A stretch of DNA of 55,107 bases from Streptacidiphilus anmyonensis (lineage in GTDB: Bacteria > Actinomycetota > Actinomycetes > Streptomycetales > Streptomycetaceae): positions 1-55,107 of the forward strand of contig NZ_BBPQ01000018.1 in the NCBI RefSeq assembly GCF_000787855.1, written 5' to 3'. Below are positions 39,970 to 47,709 of the stretch, piece by piece. Position 1 is the first letter of the stretch; every line of letters begins with the position of its first letter. The position numbers were made by a program, and so were the translations under genes. The notes beneath the pieces were generated by a model, which did no database searches, was not told the DNA's origin, and saw only the letters and a program-made list of their open reading frames with translations.

Positions 39970-40539
39970 TCATGTCTGCGCCGCTCCCGCCCGCTCCACC
40001 AGCAGCTGGCCGATGAGCCGCGCAGCGGCATCCGGGGTGTGGTCCGTCGTGTCCACCGTCAGATCCCACGCCCAGCCCGGGTTGGCGCCCAGATCCGCAA
40101 GGGTTGTGTCCCACGCGGCCAGCCGGGCGGAGGTGTCAGCATCACCGCGACCGCGCGACCGCTCCGCCGTGGCCTGCCTCGAGCACCACAGCAGCACCGT
40201 CACCCACCCCGCCGAGTAACCCTCCAGCAGCGCCCTGACACCGTCGACCTGCCCCAGGTGCACCACCGGCACCCCGGACGCGAACGCGGCGCGAAGGCCG
40301 GGTCGGTCGATGACATAGGTGTTGCCGTAGCGCGAGTTCGCGTAGATGACGTCTCCCGCCGCCTCCAAGTGCGCCAGTTGTTCTGCGCTGCCCATCCTGT
40401 AGCCGACCGCCTTGCCGGACCCCACCTTGAGGCGCTGGAACTGCTGGTACCTGCCGGAGAGTTCCGCCAGCGCCGCAGTCACGGTGTCCTTGCCCGCGGC
40501 CGGCGGACCGTACAGGAGGACGCCCTGGGGCTCGCTCAC
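39970..40539 (-). CDS. Guanylate-kinase-like P-loop protein, 189 aa
   Basis: It begins MSEPQGVLLYGPPAAGKDTV (P-loop 11-19). LEAAGDVIYANSRYGNTYVIDRPGL recalls the GMP-binding region of guanylate kinases, and VTVLLWCSRQATAERSRGRGD resembles the lid Arg-rich part. GTG 40539 overlaps the stop of the XRE-kinase gene (GTGA). The substrate may be a nucleotide or something else. Confidence 0.75.
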   Translation of the reverse strand: MSEPQGVLLYGPPAAGKDTVTAALAELSGRYQQFQRLKVGSGKAVGYRMGSAEQLAHLEAAGDVIYANSRYGNTYVIDRPGLRAAFASGVPVVHLGQVDGVRALLEGYSAGWVTVLLWCSRQATAERSRGRGDADTSARLAAWDTTLADLGANPGWAWDLTVDTTDHTPDAAARLIGQLLVERAGAAQT

Positions 40540-41573
40540 GCGTACACCTCGCGGATCGCGTGCCGGGCCTGGTCGGCCAGGGAGATCGCGGTGCCGAGCC
40601 GGTTGTCGACGACCAGGTGCGGCACGACCGGTCGCAGGTCGGCGTCGATGGTCTGCAGGTACTCGTCCCAGCGCTGCAGCTTCCAGGCGTCTCGGGCCGC
40701 GCTGCGGAAGGTGATGTACTCGCGCATCGACTCCGGGTCGCACTGGACCCAGATTGGGGCGACGTCGACGCCGAGCGCTTCGCACCGATTCGTCAGCCGC
40801 TGCATCCAGTCCGCGTTCGTCATCTCCGCGATGAAGGGCGCGGTAAGGACGGTGCTGATGCGGCAGTGGATGTTGGCCCAGGCCGCCTGCATCAGGCAGT
40901 CGTACTCGACGTGCCGCACCTGGTCGCGGTACAGGTCGGTGTGCCGGTCGTTCGGGTCGCCTCCGAGCGAGACGAGCAGCCTCTCCACCAGCGGGCGCGT
41001 GAGTGGGTCCTTGTCCAGCAGCGGCCAACCGGTCAGCTGGGTCAGGAACCGCGCGAACTCCGTCTTCCCGCTGCCGGCGTAGCCACCGACCAACACGACC
41101 ACGGGGCGGTGCGGATCACCGCCGGTGTGACGCCGCTTCCACGCGTCCAAGATTCGTTGTTGAACCTGCATGTGGTCGGCTTCGTTGCTGCCCGGAGCGA
41201 TCCGGTGGATCGCTCGCTCGACCGCGATCACGTGCGTGCCGTTGCGGTCATCGCTCGCGGGAGTCAGCCGGAACTGGGTGTCCTCGCCGGGCAGCGCCGC
41301 GCGGAAGCCGAGCTCCGGATCGGTCGCCCGGTACAGCAGGCAGTAGGCCCGCCGGTAGTGCGGGCCCGGGTACACCTCACCCTGCTCGTGCTGCCAGAGC
41401 GTCTGCGGGTTGGCCGCCGGGATGCCCTTGAGCTTCGCCTCCGCTGCGACCTCGCGCAGCCGCTCGCCGGCCTTTTCCAGCGTCAGGCCGTGCGCCTCGC
41501 GTTGTGCGCGAAGTAGATCTGGCCGCCATCCGGGGTGGTCCTTGCCCATTCCCCCGCTCCTCACAGTCACCAT
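40536..41573 (-). CDS. XRE-type HTH fused to a P-loop kinase, 345 aa
   Basis: Residues about 16-80 (WRPDLLRAQREAHGLTLEKAGERLREV ... TLWQHEQGEVYPGPHYRRAYCLLY) are an XRE helix-turn-helix. Residues 155-345 are a P-loop kinase with GGYAGSGKT at 163-171 and a zeta/chloramphenicol-kinase-like layout. A TAGGCT -10 candidate lies six bases before ATG 41573. Fusion of a DNA-binding domain to a small-molecule kinase is found in some actinobacterial regulators; the target genes here may be the neighbouring metabolic pair. Confidence 0.75.
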   Translation of the reverse strand: MVTVRSGGMGKDHPGWRPDLLRAQREAHGLTLEKAGERLREVAAEAKLKGIPAANPQTLWQHEQGEVYPGPHYRRAYCLLYRATDPELGFRAALPGEDTQFRLTPASDDRNGTHVIAVERAIHRIAPGSNEADHMQVQQRILDAWKRRHTGGDPHRPVVVLVGGYAGSGKTEFARFLTQLTGWPLLDKDPLTRPLVERLLVSLGGDPNDRHTDLYRDQVRHVEYDCLMQAAWANIHCRISTVLTAPFIAEMTNADWMQRLTNRCEALGVDVAPIWVQCDPESMREYITFRSAARDAWKLQRWDEYLQTIDADLRPVVPHLVVDNRLGTAISLADQARHAIREVYA

Positions 41574-41735
41574 GGCCGGAGCCTATGGGCGACTCATCAA
41601 ATCCCGTGTGTACGTGGATGTGAACGCATGTGCATGACGTGCTGATGGAGCTGTTGACGCGGTTGTGGTTCTGATGCGACGCCAATCCGGCTCTGATTCT
41701 CCTCGGGAAGGAGGTCCCTGATGAGGCCCTGCAGA

Positions 41736-42479
41736 TTAGGCGTCGAACTCGTAGTCCAAGACGAACGCGGTGGCATCGAGGACCATCTGGTTGACCTCGA
41801 TCGGCCGTCGGTCCGCGGTGTACGAGGTGCGGATGAGGTGCAGGATCGGGCTTCCAGCCGGGAGGTTCAGGCGGGTCGCGTCGTTGGGCGAGGCGAGGCC
41901 GTAGCGGATCTCCTCGCGGTGGTGAACCGGCGGGAAACCGAGATCGTTGAGGCGAGCGAGGATGCCGCCGGGTCCCGTGTTGGGCTGGGTGATCGCCGAA
42001 CCGGCGACGATTGCGTGAGGCAGGAACGACGTTGCGAGCATGACTGGTCGCTGTTCCACCACGTAGCGGCGCGATCGACGGCAGACGAGGTCACCAGGCG
42101 TCAGCTGCAGGGCCGTGGCGATGGAGTCCGTTGCCTCCACGGCCTGGACGTTGATCTGGTCAACGGTGTTCTCACGCTCGTCGTCCGTGGACCAGATGCT
42201 TGCCCCGGAGGCCCATCGGTCGCGCGCAAGGCGTTGGATGCCGTGGCGGCGCACTGGCTTGAACGACTTCACGAAGACGCCGGCGCCTTGCCGGGCCTCG
42301 GCGAGGCCTTCGCTTCGGAGGAGCGCCAGCGCTTGACGGACGGTCATGGCGGCGACGCCGTACTGAGCCGCCAAGACGCGCTCGCCAGGCAGTCTGTCGG
42401 TGTATTGGCCGTTCGCGATTGCCAGCCGCAGATCAGCGGCGATCTGCTCGTACTTGGCCAGCGAGTCCTCATCGCCCAC
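41736..42479 (-). CDS. GntR/HutC-family repressor with UTRA domain
   Basis: Residues 8-75 (YEQIAADLRLAIANGQYTDRLPGERVLAAQYGVAAMTVRQALALLRSEGL) are the GntR winged helix, and 95-240 are a UTRA ligand domain. KorSA-like members of this family repress transfer genes of Streptomyces plasmids and pSAM2-like elements. The divergent promoter at 42573-42603 with GCTCTAG repeats is the likely target. It would then control the 42882-55107 transfer genes; this is inferred. Confidence 0.9.
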   Translation of the reverse strand: MGDEDSLAKYEQIAADLRLAIANGQYTDRLPGERVLAAQYGVAAMTVRQALALLRSEGLAEARQGAGVFVKSFKPVRRHGIQRLARDRWASGASIWSTDDERENTVDQINVQAVEATDSIATALQLTPGDLVCRRSRRYVVEQRPVMLATSFLPHAIVAGSAITQPNTGPGGILARLNDLGFPPVHHREEIRYGLASPNDATRLNLPAGSPILHLIRTSYTADRRPIEVNQMVLDATAFVLDYEFDA

Positions 42480-42881
42480 TACGCCATCACCTCCTTCGCC
42501 TGGCCGTTGATCTTAGGCGTTGCCGCCTGGCTGAGCCTCAGGGGCTCGCCTCATTCGTAGCATGCGCAAACTGCTCTAGGGAAGTTCTTGACAGCTCTAG
42601 AGCAATTGAGGCTTACTGGTCTGGCGCCGAACGACTCCGGCAAACCCCGGATCGGAGTGCGTCCCGTTCCTTGAGAACTCCACAGCACGGCCTGCGACGG
42701 CTCACTACAGGCGGATGGTGACGGACCAGCTCGGTCCAGCGGTCCCCCGCCGGGTTCGGTCGCAGGCGCTGATCAGAGCAGTTGCGCTGCCCAGTACCCA
42801 CGGTTCGCTGAGGCCCGTGGTCACCGGAGAACGCAACGCCGATCCGTCTTCCCGTCTCCCGGACCGAAGGGAACTCCGCTC
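42480..42881. other. Divergent regulatory region of the transfer operon
   Basis: A gene-free 402 bp. It contains TTGACA and two GCTCTAG elements (see separate entry). The 280 bp downstream to 42882 shows no good ORF or strong hairpin and would be a long leader if transcription starts near 42610. Confidence 0.6.
42573..42603 (+). promoter_or_regulatory. TTGACA -35 with GCTCTAG operator repeats
   Basis: GCTCTAG occurs at 42573-42579 and, as the palindrome GCTCTAGAGC, at 42594-42603, 21 bp apart (two helical turns). TTGACA at 42588-42593 is a consensus -35. The palindrome fills the spacer, so a bound repressor would block RNA polymerase. Confidence 0.6.
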
Positions 42882-43463
42882 GTGCGACACAACGGCCGTC
42901 CGGCTCTCCCCGTCTCCCGCATCACCCCGACCGAGATCTCCGCCCTCCCCGGGCAACCCATCCTGATCGTCTGCCCGGACTGCCAGACCTGGCGGCGCCT
43001 GACCCGCCACATGATCGTCGCCCACCGGGCCACCGACCACGGCCGCGAGGCCGGCGATCGCCGCTACCACGGCGAGGCCCCCCGGGACCGCCGCTGCAAG
43101 GGCTCCGGCCAGCGGATCGTCATCGACACCCCGCTCACCGGCAAGACCTGGACGACGCACTGGGCTGCGGAGCACCGCCTCGCGAGCACCGAGGTTCGGG
43201 CCTCGCGGCCGACGCAGCCGACGCCGAAGCCGCACTCGGCTGCGCCGACGCTGGCGCCGACGCAGATGCCGGAGGCAACGCGGGCCGTGCGCCAGGAGCT
43301 CGCGGCCCACCGGCACGACTGCGAGCGCTGCCGCTCGGGCCTGTGGTGCGAGACGGCCTCCTCGCTCGCGCGCCGGGCGAAGCGAACCCTCCAGAATCTC
43401 GAGCTCGCTTCCCAGATGGTCCTCGGCCCTGACGGAAAGCGTCGTCTGCTCACCACCCCCTGA
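42882..43463 (+). CDS. Zinc-finger-containing hypothetical protein, 193 aa, first of the transfer region
   Basis: GTG 42882. The N-terminal part has CPDCQTW and a Cys/His-rich segment (HMIVAHRATDHGRE, RRCKGSGQ), and the C-terminal part CERCRSGLWC. Such two-finger proteins are common at the start of Streptomyces plasmid transfer regions. The Pro/Ala linker about 105-130 is probably disordered. Function unknown. Confidence 0.65.
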   Translation: MRHNGRPALPVSRITPTEISALPGQPILIVCPDCQTWRRLTRHMIVAHRATDHGREAGDRRYHGEAPRDRRCKGSGQRIVIDTPLTGKTWTTHWAAEHRLASTEVRASRPTQPTPKPHSAAPTLAPTQMPEATRAVRQELAAHRHDCERCRSGLWCETASSLARRAKRTLQNLELASQMVLGPDGKRRLLTTP

Positions 43464-43519
43464 CCGGTGGCCAGGCGCGGCTGGAGCCGTCTCCTCATCA
43501 GCTCCTTGCACGTTCCGTC

Positions 43520-43550
43520 GGTCCCGCCCGCCACCACGCGGGGCGGGACC
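43520..43550 (+). terminator. Perfect 10-bp intercistronic hairpin
   Basis: The arms GGTCCCGCCC (43520-43529) and GGGCGGGACC (43541-43550) are exact complements. It lies between the genes ending at 43463 and starting at 43651. Confidence 0.6.
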
Positions 43551-43650
43551 AGGCGGTGGGTCGCAAGGGGCCCGAACGCGACGACGACCCCGGCGGCTAC
43601 CGAGGTCGTCACAGGTCGCGGCACTCCGATCAAAGAGCGAGGTAACGACC

Positions 43651-43773
43651 TTGAACACGATCGTAGCGGCGGCCACGGCCGCCGACGACCACCCCAACCA
43701 GGCCGACGAGGCCCTGCGACGGGCCCGCGAGGACGCCGCCCGCCGCGCCGAGCAGAGCGGCGGGAAGCGGTGA
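43651..43773 (+). CDS. 40-aa peptide with TTG start, coupled to the ATPase
   Basis: TTG 43651 follows GAGGT. The 40-residue product is alanine/aspartate-rich then basic (HPNQADEALRRAREDAARR), one amphipathic helix. Its TGA overlaps the next GTG (GTGA), which supports real translation. Short genes of this kind often precede the anti-sigma-like ATPase in Streptomyces transfer regions. Confidence 0.5.
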   Translation: MNTIVAAATAADDHPNQADEALRRAREDAARRAEQSGGKR

Positions 43774-44252
43774 GCACCCCGACGGTGGCGGGGACCGGAA
43801 CCATGTCCGTGGAGCAGCTGCTGCTCCCGCCCTCCTCCCCCGGCCTGTACCTGCGGCACCGCAACCGCGGCTTCGCCGCCCACATCACGGCCACGGCGGA
43901 GACGCTGAGCGCCGTCCGCCAGCTGGCGCGGTCGGTGCTGGTCGCCTACGGCGCCGACGACGACTCCGCCGCCGACGCGCAGTTGGTCCTGTCGGAGCTG
44001 GTCGGCAATGCCGTCAACGCCTGCGGCCAGCACGTGCCGCTGGTCATCGAGGTGTACGTCACCGGCCGCGGCATCGCGGTGACCGTCCACGACCCGGTCC
44101 CCGAGCTGCTGCCGCAGCGCGCCGACGTCGACCTGGACAGCGACTGCGCGGAGAGCGGCCGGGGCCTGGCCCTGGTCGACCACCTCGCCCCCGGCTGGAC
44201 GCTCGAGTGCTCCGCGCTCGGCAAGCAGATCCAGTGCCACCTCACGAAGTAG
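43770..44252 (+). CDS. Anti-sigma-factor serine-kinase-like ATP-binding protein, 160 aa
   Basis: A GHKL-type fold: N box LVLSELVGNAV (Glu76, Asn80), G1 box VTVHDPVP (Asp108) and G2 box ESGRGLALVD (128-137). This is the HATPase_c_2 group related to RsbW/SpoIIAB. Streptomyces has many such proteins of unassigned partner. GTG 43770 is coupled to the 40-aa ORF. No sigma factor or anti-anti-sigma gene is adjacent. Confidence 0.85.
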   Translation: MSTPTVAGTGTMSVEQLLLPPSSPGLYLRHRNRGFAAHITATAETLSAVRQLARSVLVAYGADDDSAADAQLVLSELVGNAVNACGQHVPLVIEVYVTGRGIAVTVHDPVPELLPQRADVDLDSDCAESGRGLALVDHLAPGWTLECSALGKQIQCHLTK

Positions 44253-44392
44253 CGCAGCACACCGCCGACGGGGCGGGTGCGTGGAAGGTCAGCCCGCTGA
44301 CGGTCTCCGGACCCGAGGGCCGTGATCACCGCGCACCCGCCCTTCGTCGTGGCGAACCCACCTTGACGTGCACGAATACGAAGGAGGACGAG

Positions 44393-44644
44393 ATGGACTG
44401 GCGACACCGCGCGACCTGCCGGAGCGAGGACCCCGAGCTGTTCTTCCCGATCGGCAACACCGGACCGGCACTCCTGCAGATCGAGGAGGCCAAGGCGGTC
44501 TGCCACCGCTGCCCGGTCATGGAGCACTGCCTGCAGTGGGCGCTGGAGACCGGTCAGGACGCCGGCGTGTGGGGCGGCATGAGCGAGGGCGAGCGGCGCG
44601 CGATGAAGCGCCGCGCCGCCCGCAACCGCGCCCGCACCAGCTGA
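44393..44644 (+). CDS. WhiB-like iron-sulphur transcription regulator, 83 aa
   Basis: Four conserved Cys (9, 37, 40 and 46; C-x27-C-x2-C-x5-C) and GVWGG at 58-62, followed by the basic RAMKRRAARNRART tail. All Wbl hallmarks are present. A strong AAGGAGG precedes ATG 44393. Wbl proteins bind a 4Fe-4S cluster and often associate with the sigma factor. Plasmid-borne copies occur in transfer regions of Streptomyces. Confidence 0.95.
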   Translation: MDWRHRATCRSEDPELFFPIGNTGPALLQIEEAKAVCHRCPVMEHCLQWALETGQDAGVWGGMSEGERRAMKRRAARNRARTS

Positions 44645-44676
44645 CCGCGACCAACGTTTCCGGCTTGGAGGCCGCC

Positions 44677-45156
44677 ATGGCACAGCAGCGCACCCCGAAC
44701 CCGCACTTCACCTTCGACCTGTCCGCCACCGCCGACTTCGCCGCCACGCTGATCCCGCTCGGGAGGTCGGTACGGGCCGCCTGGTACGAGGCCGCGAGCC
44801 ACCGCCGGTGGCTCGCCCGGCAGATCGGGCCCCGCCAGGTCGGCGGGATCTACCGCACCGGCTACTCCGGCGACGTCTACGAGGTCCTGGAGATCGACCA
44901 CGGTCCGCGTTCGCAGTGGCCGGTCACCTGGCAGATCACGGTCCGCACCGTCGGCACCGACCACGTCCGCCGGCACTGCACCGCCTGGGAGGACCGCGAC
45001 CAGGTCCTCGCCGAGCCCGGCCCGCTCGCCGACGTCGTCCGCGCCGCCTTCACCACGCCGGTCTCCCCGGCGGCGCTCATCGAGCAGGGCCACCTCCTGG
45101 ACGAGGCCACGCACCCCCGCCTGACGGCTGCGCTCCAGCGCCTGGCCCCGGCCTGA
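44677..45156 (+). CDS. Hypothetical protein, 159 aa
   Basis: ATG 44677 with GGAG upstream. A helical N-terminus (SVRAAWYEAASHRRWLARQ) precedes a beta-rich centre (GGIYRTGYSGDVYEVLEID ... WQITVRTVGTDHVRRHCTAW) and a helical end. No family is recognised. Conserved position between whiB and the coiled-coil gene suggests a transfer-region accessory. Confidence 0.65.
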   Translation: MAQQRTPNPHFTFDLSATADFAATLIPLGRSVRAAWYEAASHRRWLARQIGPRQVGGIYRTGYSGDVYEVLEIDHGPRSQWPVTWQITVRTVGTDHVRRHCTAWEDRDQVLAEPGPLADVVRAAFTTPVSPAALIEQGHLLDEATHPRLTAALQRLAPA

Positions 45157-45168
45157 CCACGCCGCAAC

Positions 45169-45188
45169 TGCCGCCCTGCGGGGCGGCA
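45169..45188 (+). terminator. Perfect 8-bp intercistronic hairpin
   Basis: TGCCGCCC (45169-45176) and GGGCGGCA (45181-45188) with a four-base loop TGCG lie between the genes ending at 45156 and starting at 45209. Its 3-prime arm ends ten bases before the ribosome site, so it may also gate translation. Confidence 0.5.
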
Positions 45189-45208
45189 TCGACTTGGAAG
45201 GAGGCGGC

Positions 45209-46576
45209 GTGGCCGCCACCCGAGCCCGTAGCAGGAAGCCCACTGCCCGCAGCAAGCCGACGGCCGGGCGTCCGGCGCCGCCCACCGCGCCTCTCGCCCC
45301 CGCCGCTCTCCCGGAGCCGGTTCCGGCCGAGACGCCCGAGGATCTGGTGGACTGGGACGCGCTGGCCCGCGTCCTGGACGCCCGGGACCGGGCCGCCGAC
45401 CTGATCGACAGCGCCCGCGAGCAGTCCTCTGCGCTCCAGACGAACGCCGAGCAGCAGGCGGCGCGCACTGTCGCCGCCACCCACGAGCAGGTCACCGAGC
45501 TGCTCGCCGAGGCCCGCGCCCGCGCCGAGGGCATCACGGGCGGCGCCGATCAGGAGGCCGACGCGCACCGGGCCGCGGCAAAGGCCGAGTTGGAGAGTGC
45601 GCGCGGCGAGGCCGACCGGCTCCTGGCCGACGCGCACGAGCGCGCGGCGCAGCTGGTCGACGGCGCCCGCGCTCAGGTCGCCGACCTCACCGGCCTGGCC
45701 GAAGCCGACCGCGAGGCCACCGGCAAGGCGGTCGCCGAACTGCGGCGCCTGGCCGAAGCCGACCTCGCCGAGATCAGCGCCATGGTCGATCAGCGCCGCA
45801 CCGAGGCCGGCCAGATCCTCTCCCGCGCCCAGGCGCAGGCCGACGACCTGGTGGCCGCGGCGCAGCGCGAGGTCGCCCAGGCCCGCGAGCGTGTCGACAA
45901 GCTCGCCGCCACGGCGGCCGAGCAGTACGACGCCCGGCGGGCCGAGGCCGAGCAGCTGTACACGGACGCGGTCAAGGCCGCGGACGAGCGGCGCCGTGAA
46001 GCCGACGCCCACGTGACCTCCGCCCGCAGCGAGGCGGAGCAGGCGGGCAGCGAACTGCGCGAGAAGCTGCGGGCGCTGACCGACCGTTTCGACGCCGAGG
46101 CGGCGGCCAAGCGCACCGCGCTGGCCGACGACCTGGCCGGCCTCAAGACGGCCTGCGACAAGCAGCGCGACCGGCTGCGGGAGGAGGCCAAGACGGTCGC
46201 CGCGCAGCTGCGCGACGCCGCTCAGAAGGAGGCCGAGCGGATCACCGCCGAGGCCGAGCGCAAGGCCAAGGGCATCACCGACCGGGCCCAGGCGGATGAG
46301 GCCCGGGCCCGCCGGCTGCTGGAGGAGGCCAAGGCGGCAAAGCACGCCGCCTCGCGCTGGCGCGGCTGGCACCGCAAGGTCAGCCGCAAGGCGTGGAAGA
46401 CCGCGCCGTGGATCGCGCTGGCCGCCGGCATCGGGCTCGCCGCCTCCGGCGAGTACGCGCTGGCCCACATGGTCGGCATCCACCCCTACGTCGCCCCGCT
46501 GCTGCCGGTCAGCATCGACGTCTACTGTGTCACCGCGTTCCGCACCAAGCGGGACATACGGCGGCGCTCGCGTTGA
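45209..46576 (+). CDS. Coiled-coil membrane protein, N-terminal part of a split DUF2637-type protein, 455 aa
   Basis: GTG 45209 has AAGGAGG upstream. A Pro/Ala-rich head (1-45) leads into about 320 residues of alanine/glutamate-rich heptad coiled coil. A membrane-type domain then begins: TAPWIALAAGIGLAASGEYALAHMVGIHPYVAPLLPVSIDVYCVTAFRTKRDIR. This is the first half of DUF2637 (two helices and the LLPVSIDVY signature). The frame then ends in RRRSR, while the rest of the domain continues in another frame from 46576. Confidence 0.75.
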   Translation: MAATRARSRKPTARSKPTAGRPAPPTAPLAPAALPEPVPAETPEDLVDWDALARVLDARDRAADLIDSAREQSSALQTNAEQQAARTVAATHEQVTELLAEARARAEGITGGADQEADAHRAAAKAELESARGEADRLLADAHERAAQLVDGARAQVADLTGLAEADREATGKAVAELRRLAEADLAEISAMVDQRRTEAGQILSRAQAQADDLVAAAQREVAQARERVDKLAATAAEQYDARRAEAEQLYTDAVKAADERRREADAHVTSARSEAEQAGSELREKLRALTDRFDAEAAAKRTALADDLAGLKTACDKQRDRLREEAKTVAAQLRDAAQKEAERITAEAERKAKGITDRAQADEARARRLLEEAKAAKHAASRWRGWHRKVSRKAWKTAPWIALAAGIGLAASGEYALAHMVGIHPYVAPLLPVSIDVYCVTAFRTKRDIRRRSR

Positions 46577-47358
46577 TGGCGTCGGCCAACGTCACCTTCC
46601 ACCTGGCCGACCAGGCGCACCTGGTGCCCGCCGGGCACGCGGCCCCATGGTGGCTCACGACCTTCGTCGTCCTGATCTTTGTGGCCGTCATCTGGCGCGT
46701 CCACACGCTCATGCACGACGACGGTACGGACGGACACGACAGCCCGGACACGACGCCCGTACACACCAGTACGGGCGCTCGTACGGACGGCGCGAAGCAC
46801 GCCCGTACAACCGCGCCTGGAGCGTCCTCGTACGGGCCGTCAGCCGGTACGCCGACCGCTGCGAACGCGCTCGGCCCGGCTGGTACACCGCCCGTACACG
46901 CCGCCCTCGCCCCCACCGCCACGAACGGGACGGCACCCGGGGTGACCAGCGCGTACACCGGCCGTACGAGCGGCGTACAGGCACAGTCCGCAGGCGCGCC
47001 GAGCACCGGTACGGAGCACAGCGGCCGTACCGGTACAGCGGCAGCCACCGGCGGCGGCCGTACCAGTACGGTCCACGCCCGTACAGCCCCAGCGAGCGGA
47101 GTCCCGGGCGCCCGTACAGGCACCGCGTCCTCCCGCCCGCGTACCACCCAAGCGGCCATCGGCCGTACAAGTACGACGCCCGCCCGTACGGACGAGGAAC
47201 TCCTCCCCGCCGTACAGGCACTGCCCCGCGAAGACGACGGCTTCGTCAACGTCTCCCGCGCCCGCACCGAACTCAGCGTCAACCAGCCCCGAGCAGTCCG
47301 CCTGCTCGCCCAGGCCGGCCTGCTGCGCCCGGACGACGCGGACAAGTACCTGACCTGA
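46576..47358 (+). CDS. C-terminal part of the split DUF2637-type protein, with GTAC-rich linker and HTH, 260 aa
   Basis: ATG 46576 overlaps the preceding TGA (TGATG), and the frame is open further 5-prime (LALMASANVTFHLADQ...). It supplies the remaining DUF2637 membrane helices (WWLTTFVVLIFVAVIWRVHTL). Then comes a roughly 150-residue Thr/Ala/Gly/Arg-rich low-complexity linker and a C-terminal winged-helix-like end (DDGFVNVSRARTELSVNQPRAVRLLAQAGLL), typical of DUF2637 proteins. It could be produced by coupled re-initiation, by +1 frameshifting, or be a broken gene. The linker DNA holds the GTAC array. Confidence 0.65.
   Translation: MASANVTFHLADQAHLVPAGHAAPWWLTTFVVLIFVAVIWRVHTLMHDDGTDGHDSPDTTPVHTSTGARTDGAKHARTTAPGASSYGPSAGTPTAANALGPAGTPPVHAALAPTATNGTAPGVTSAYTGRTSGVQAQSAGAPSTGTEHSGRTGTAAATGGGRTSTVHARTAPASGVPGARTGTASSRPRTTQAAIGRTSTTPARTDEELLPAVQALPREDDGFVNVSRARTELSVNQPRAVRLLAQAGLLRPDDADKYLT
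46724..47215. repeat. GTAC array (24 copies), candidate transfer-recognition locus
   Basis: GTAC begins at 46724, 46759, 46769, 46781, 46805, 46830, 46847, 46883, 46894, 46953, 46964, 46975, 47009, 47027, 47033, 47060, 47066, 47081, 47114, 47141, 47164, 47171, 47186 and 47212. At this GC content one or two are expected by chance. CCGTAC and CGTACA contexts recur. The copies fall in all three codon phases and use rare codons (GTA, ACA, AGT), so selection acts on the DNA. Confidence 0.75.
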
Positions 47359-47377
47359 CCTAGCGTCCGACACCACC

Positions 47378-47414
47378 AGCGAGGGCCAGCCCGCACGCCG
47401 GACTGGCCCTCGCT
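47378..47414 (+). terminator. Perfect 12-bp intercistronic hairpin
   Basis: The arms AGCGAGGGCCAG (47378-47389) and CTGGCCCTCGCT (47403-47414) flank a 13-base loop, 20 bp after the stop at 47358. Confidence 0.7.
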
Positions 47415-47462
47415 GCGACTGCCGGAACCCGCAGTCGACCCCGATCCGAGAGGAGAGACCGA

Positions 47463-47654
47463 GTGGCGGCAGGCTCCGCCTACTGGGCCGGTGTGATCCG
47501 CAAAGCCGACAAGGAGTCGCCCAAGCGCGGCTTCGAGCGGCGCGCAGACCGACTACGCAGCGTGCTCCAGCACGTCGATCCGGTCGTCGCGACCCGCGCC
47601 TGGCGAGAGGCCGGCGACGCGCTTCAGACCCTGCTCAACCGCTACGACCGCTAG
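47463..47654 (+). CDS. Small basic hypothetical protein, 63 aa
   Basis: GTG 47463 follows GAGAGGAGAGACC. The product is helical and strongly basic (IRKADKESPKRGFERRADRLRSVLQHV). Consistent with a small DNA-binding accessory, but no motif is recognised. Confidence 0.65.
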   Translation: MAAGSAYWAGVIRKADKESPKRGFERRADRLRSVLQHVDPVVATRAWREAGDALQTLLNRYDR

Positions 47655-47709
47655 CGGTCATTCACCCATTCATTCACCCGGCCGCGAGTGAACTTGACAG
47701 CTGCCTACA

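Noticed and set aside
38231-40114. 627-aa minus-strand frame
   Set aside because: Antisense to the HAD and dehydrogenase genes, both of which have complete motifs; Ser/Ala/Arg-rich composition.
46724-47215. CRISPR array
   Set aside because: The GTAC units are irregularly spaced, only 4 bp long and lie in a coding frame; there are no repeats and spacers of fixed length and no cas genes.
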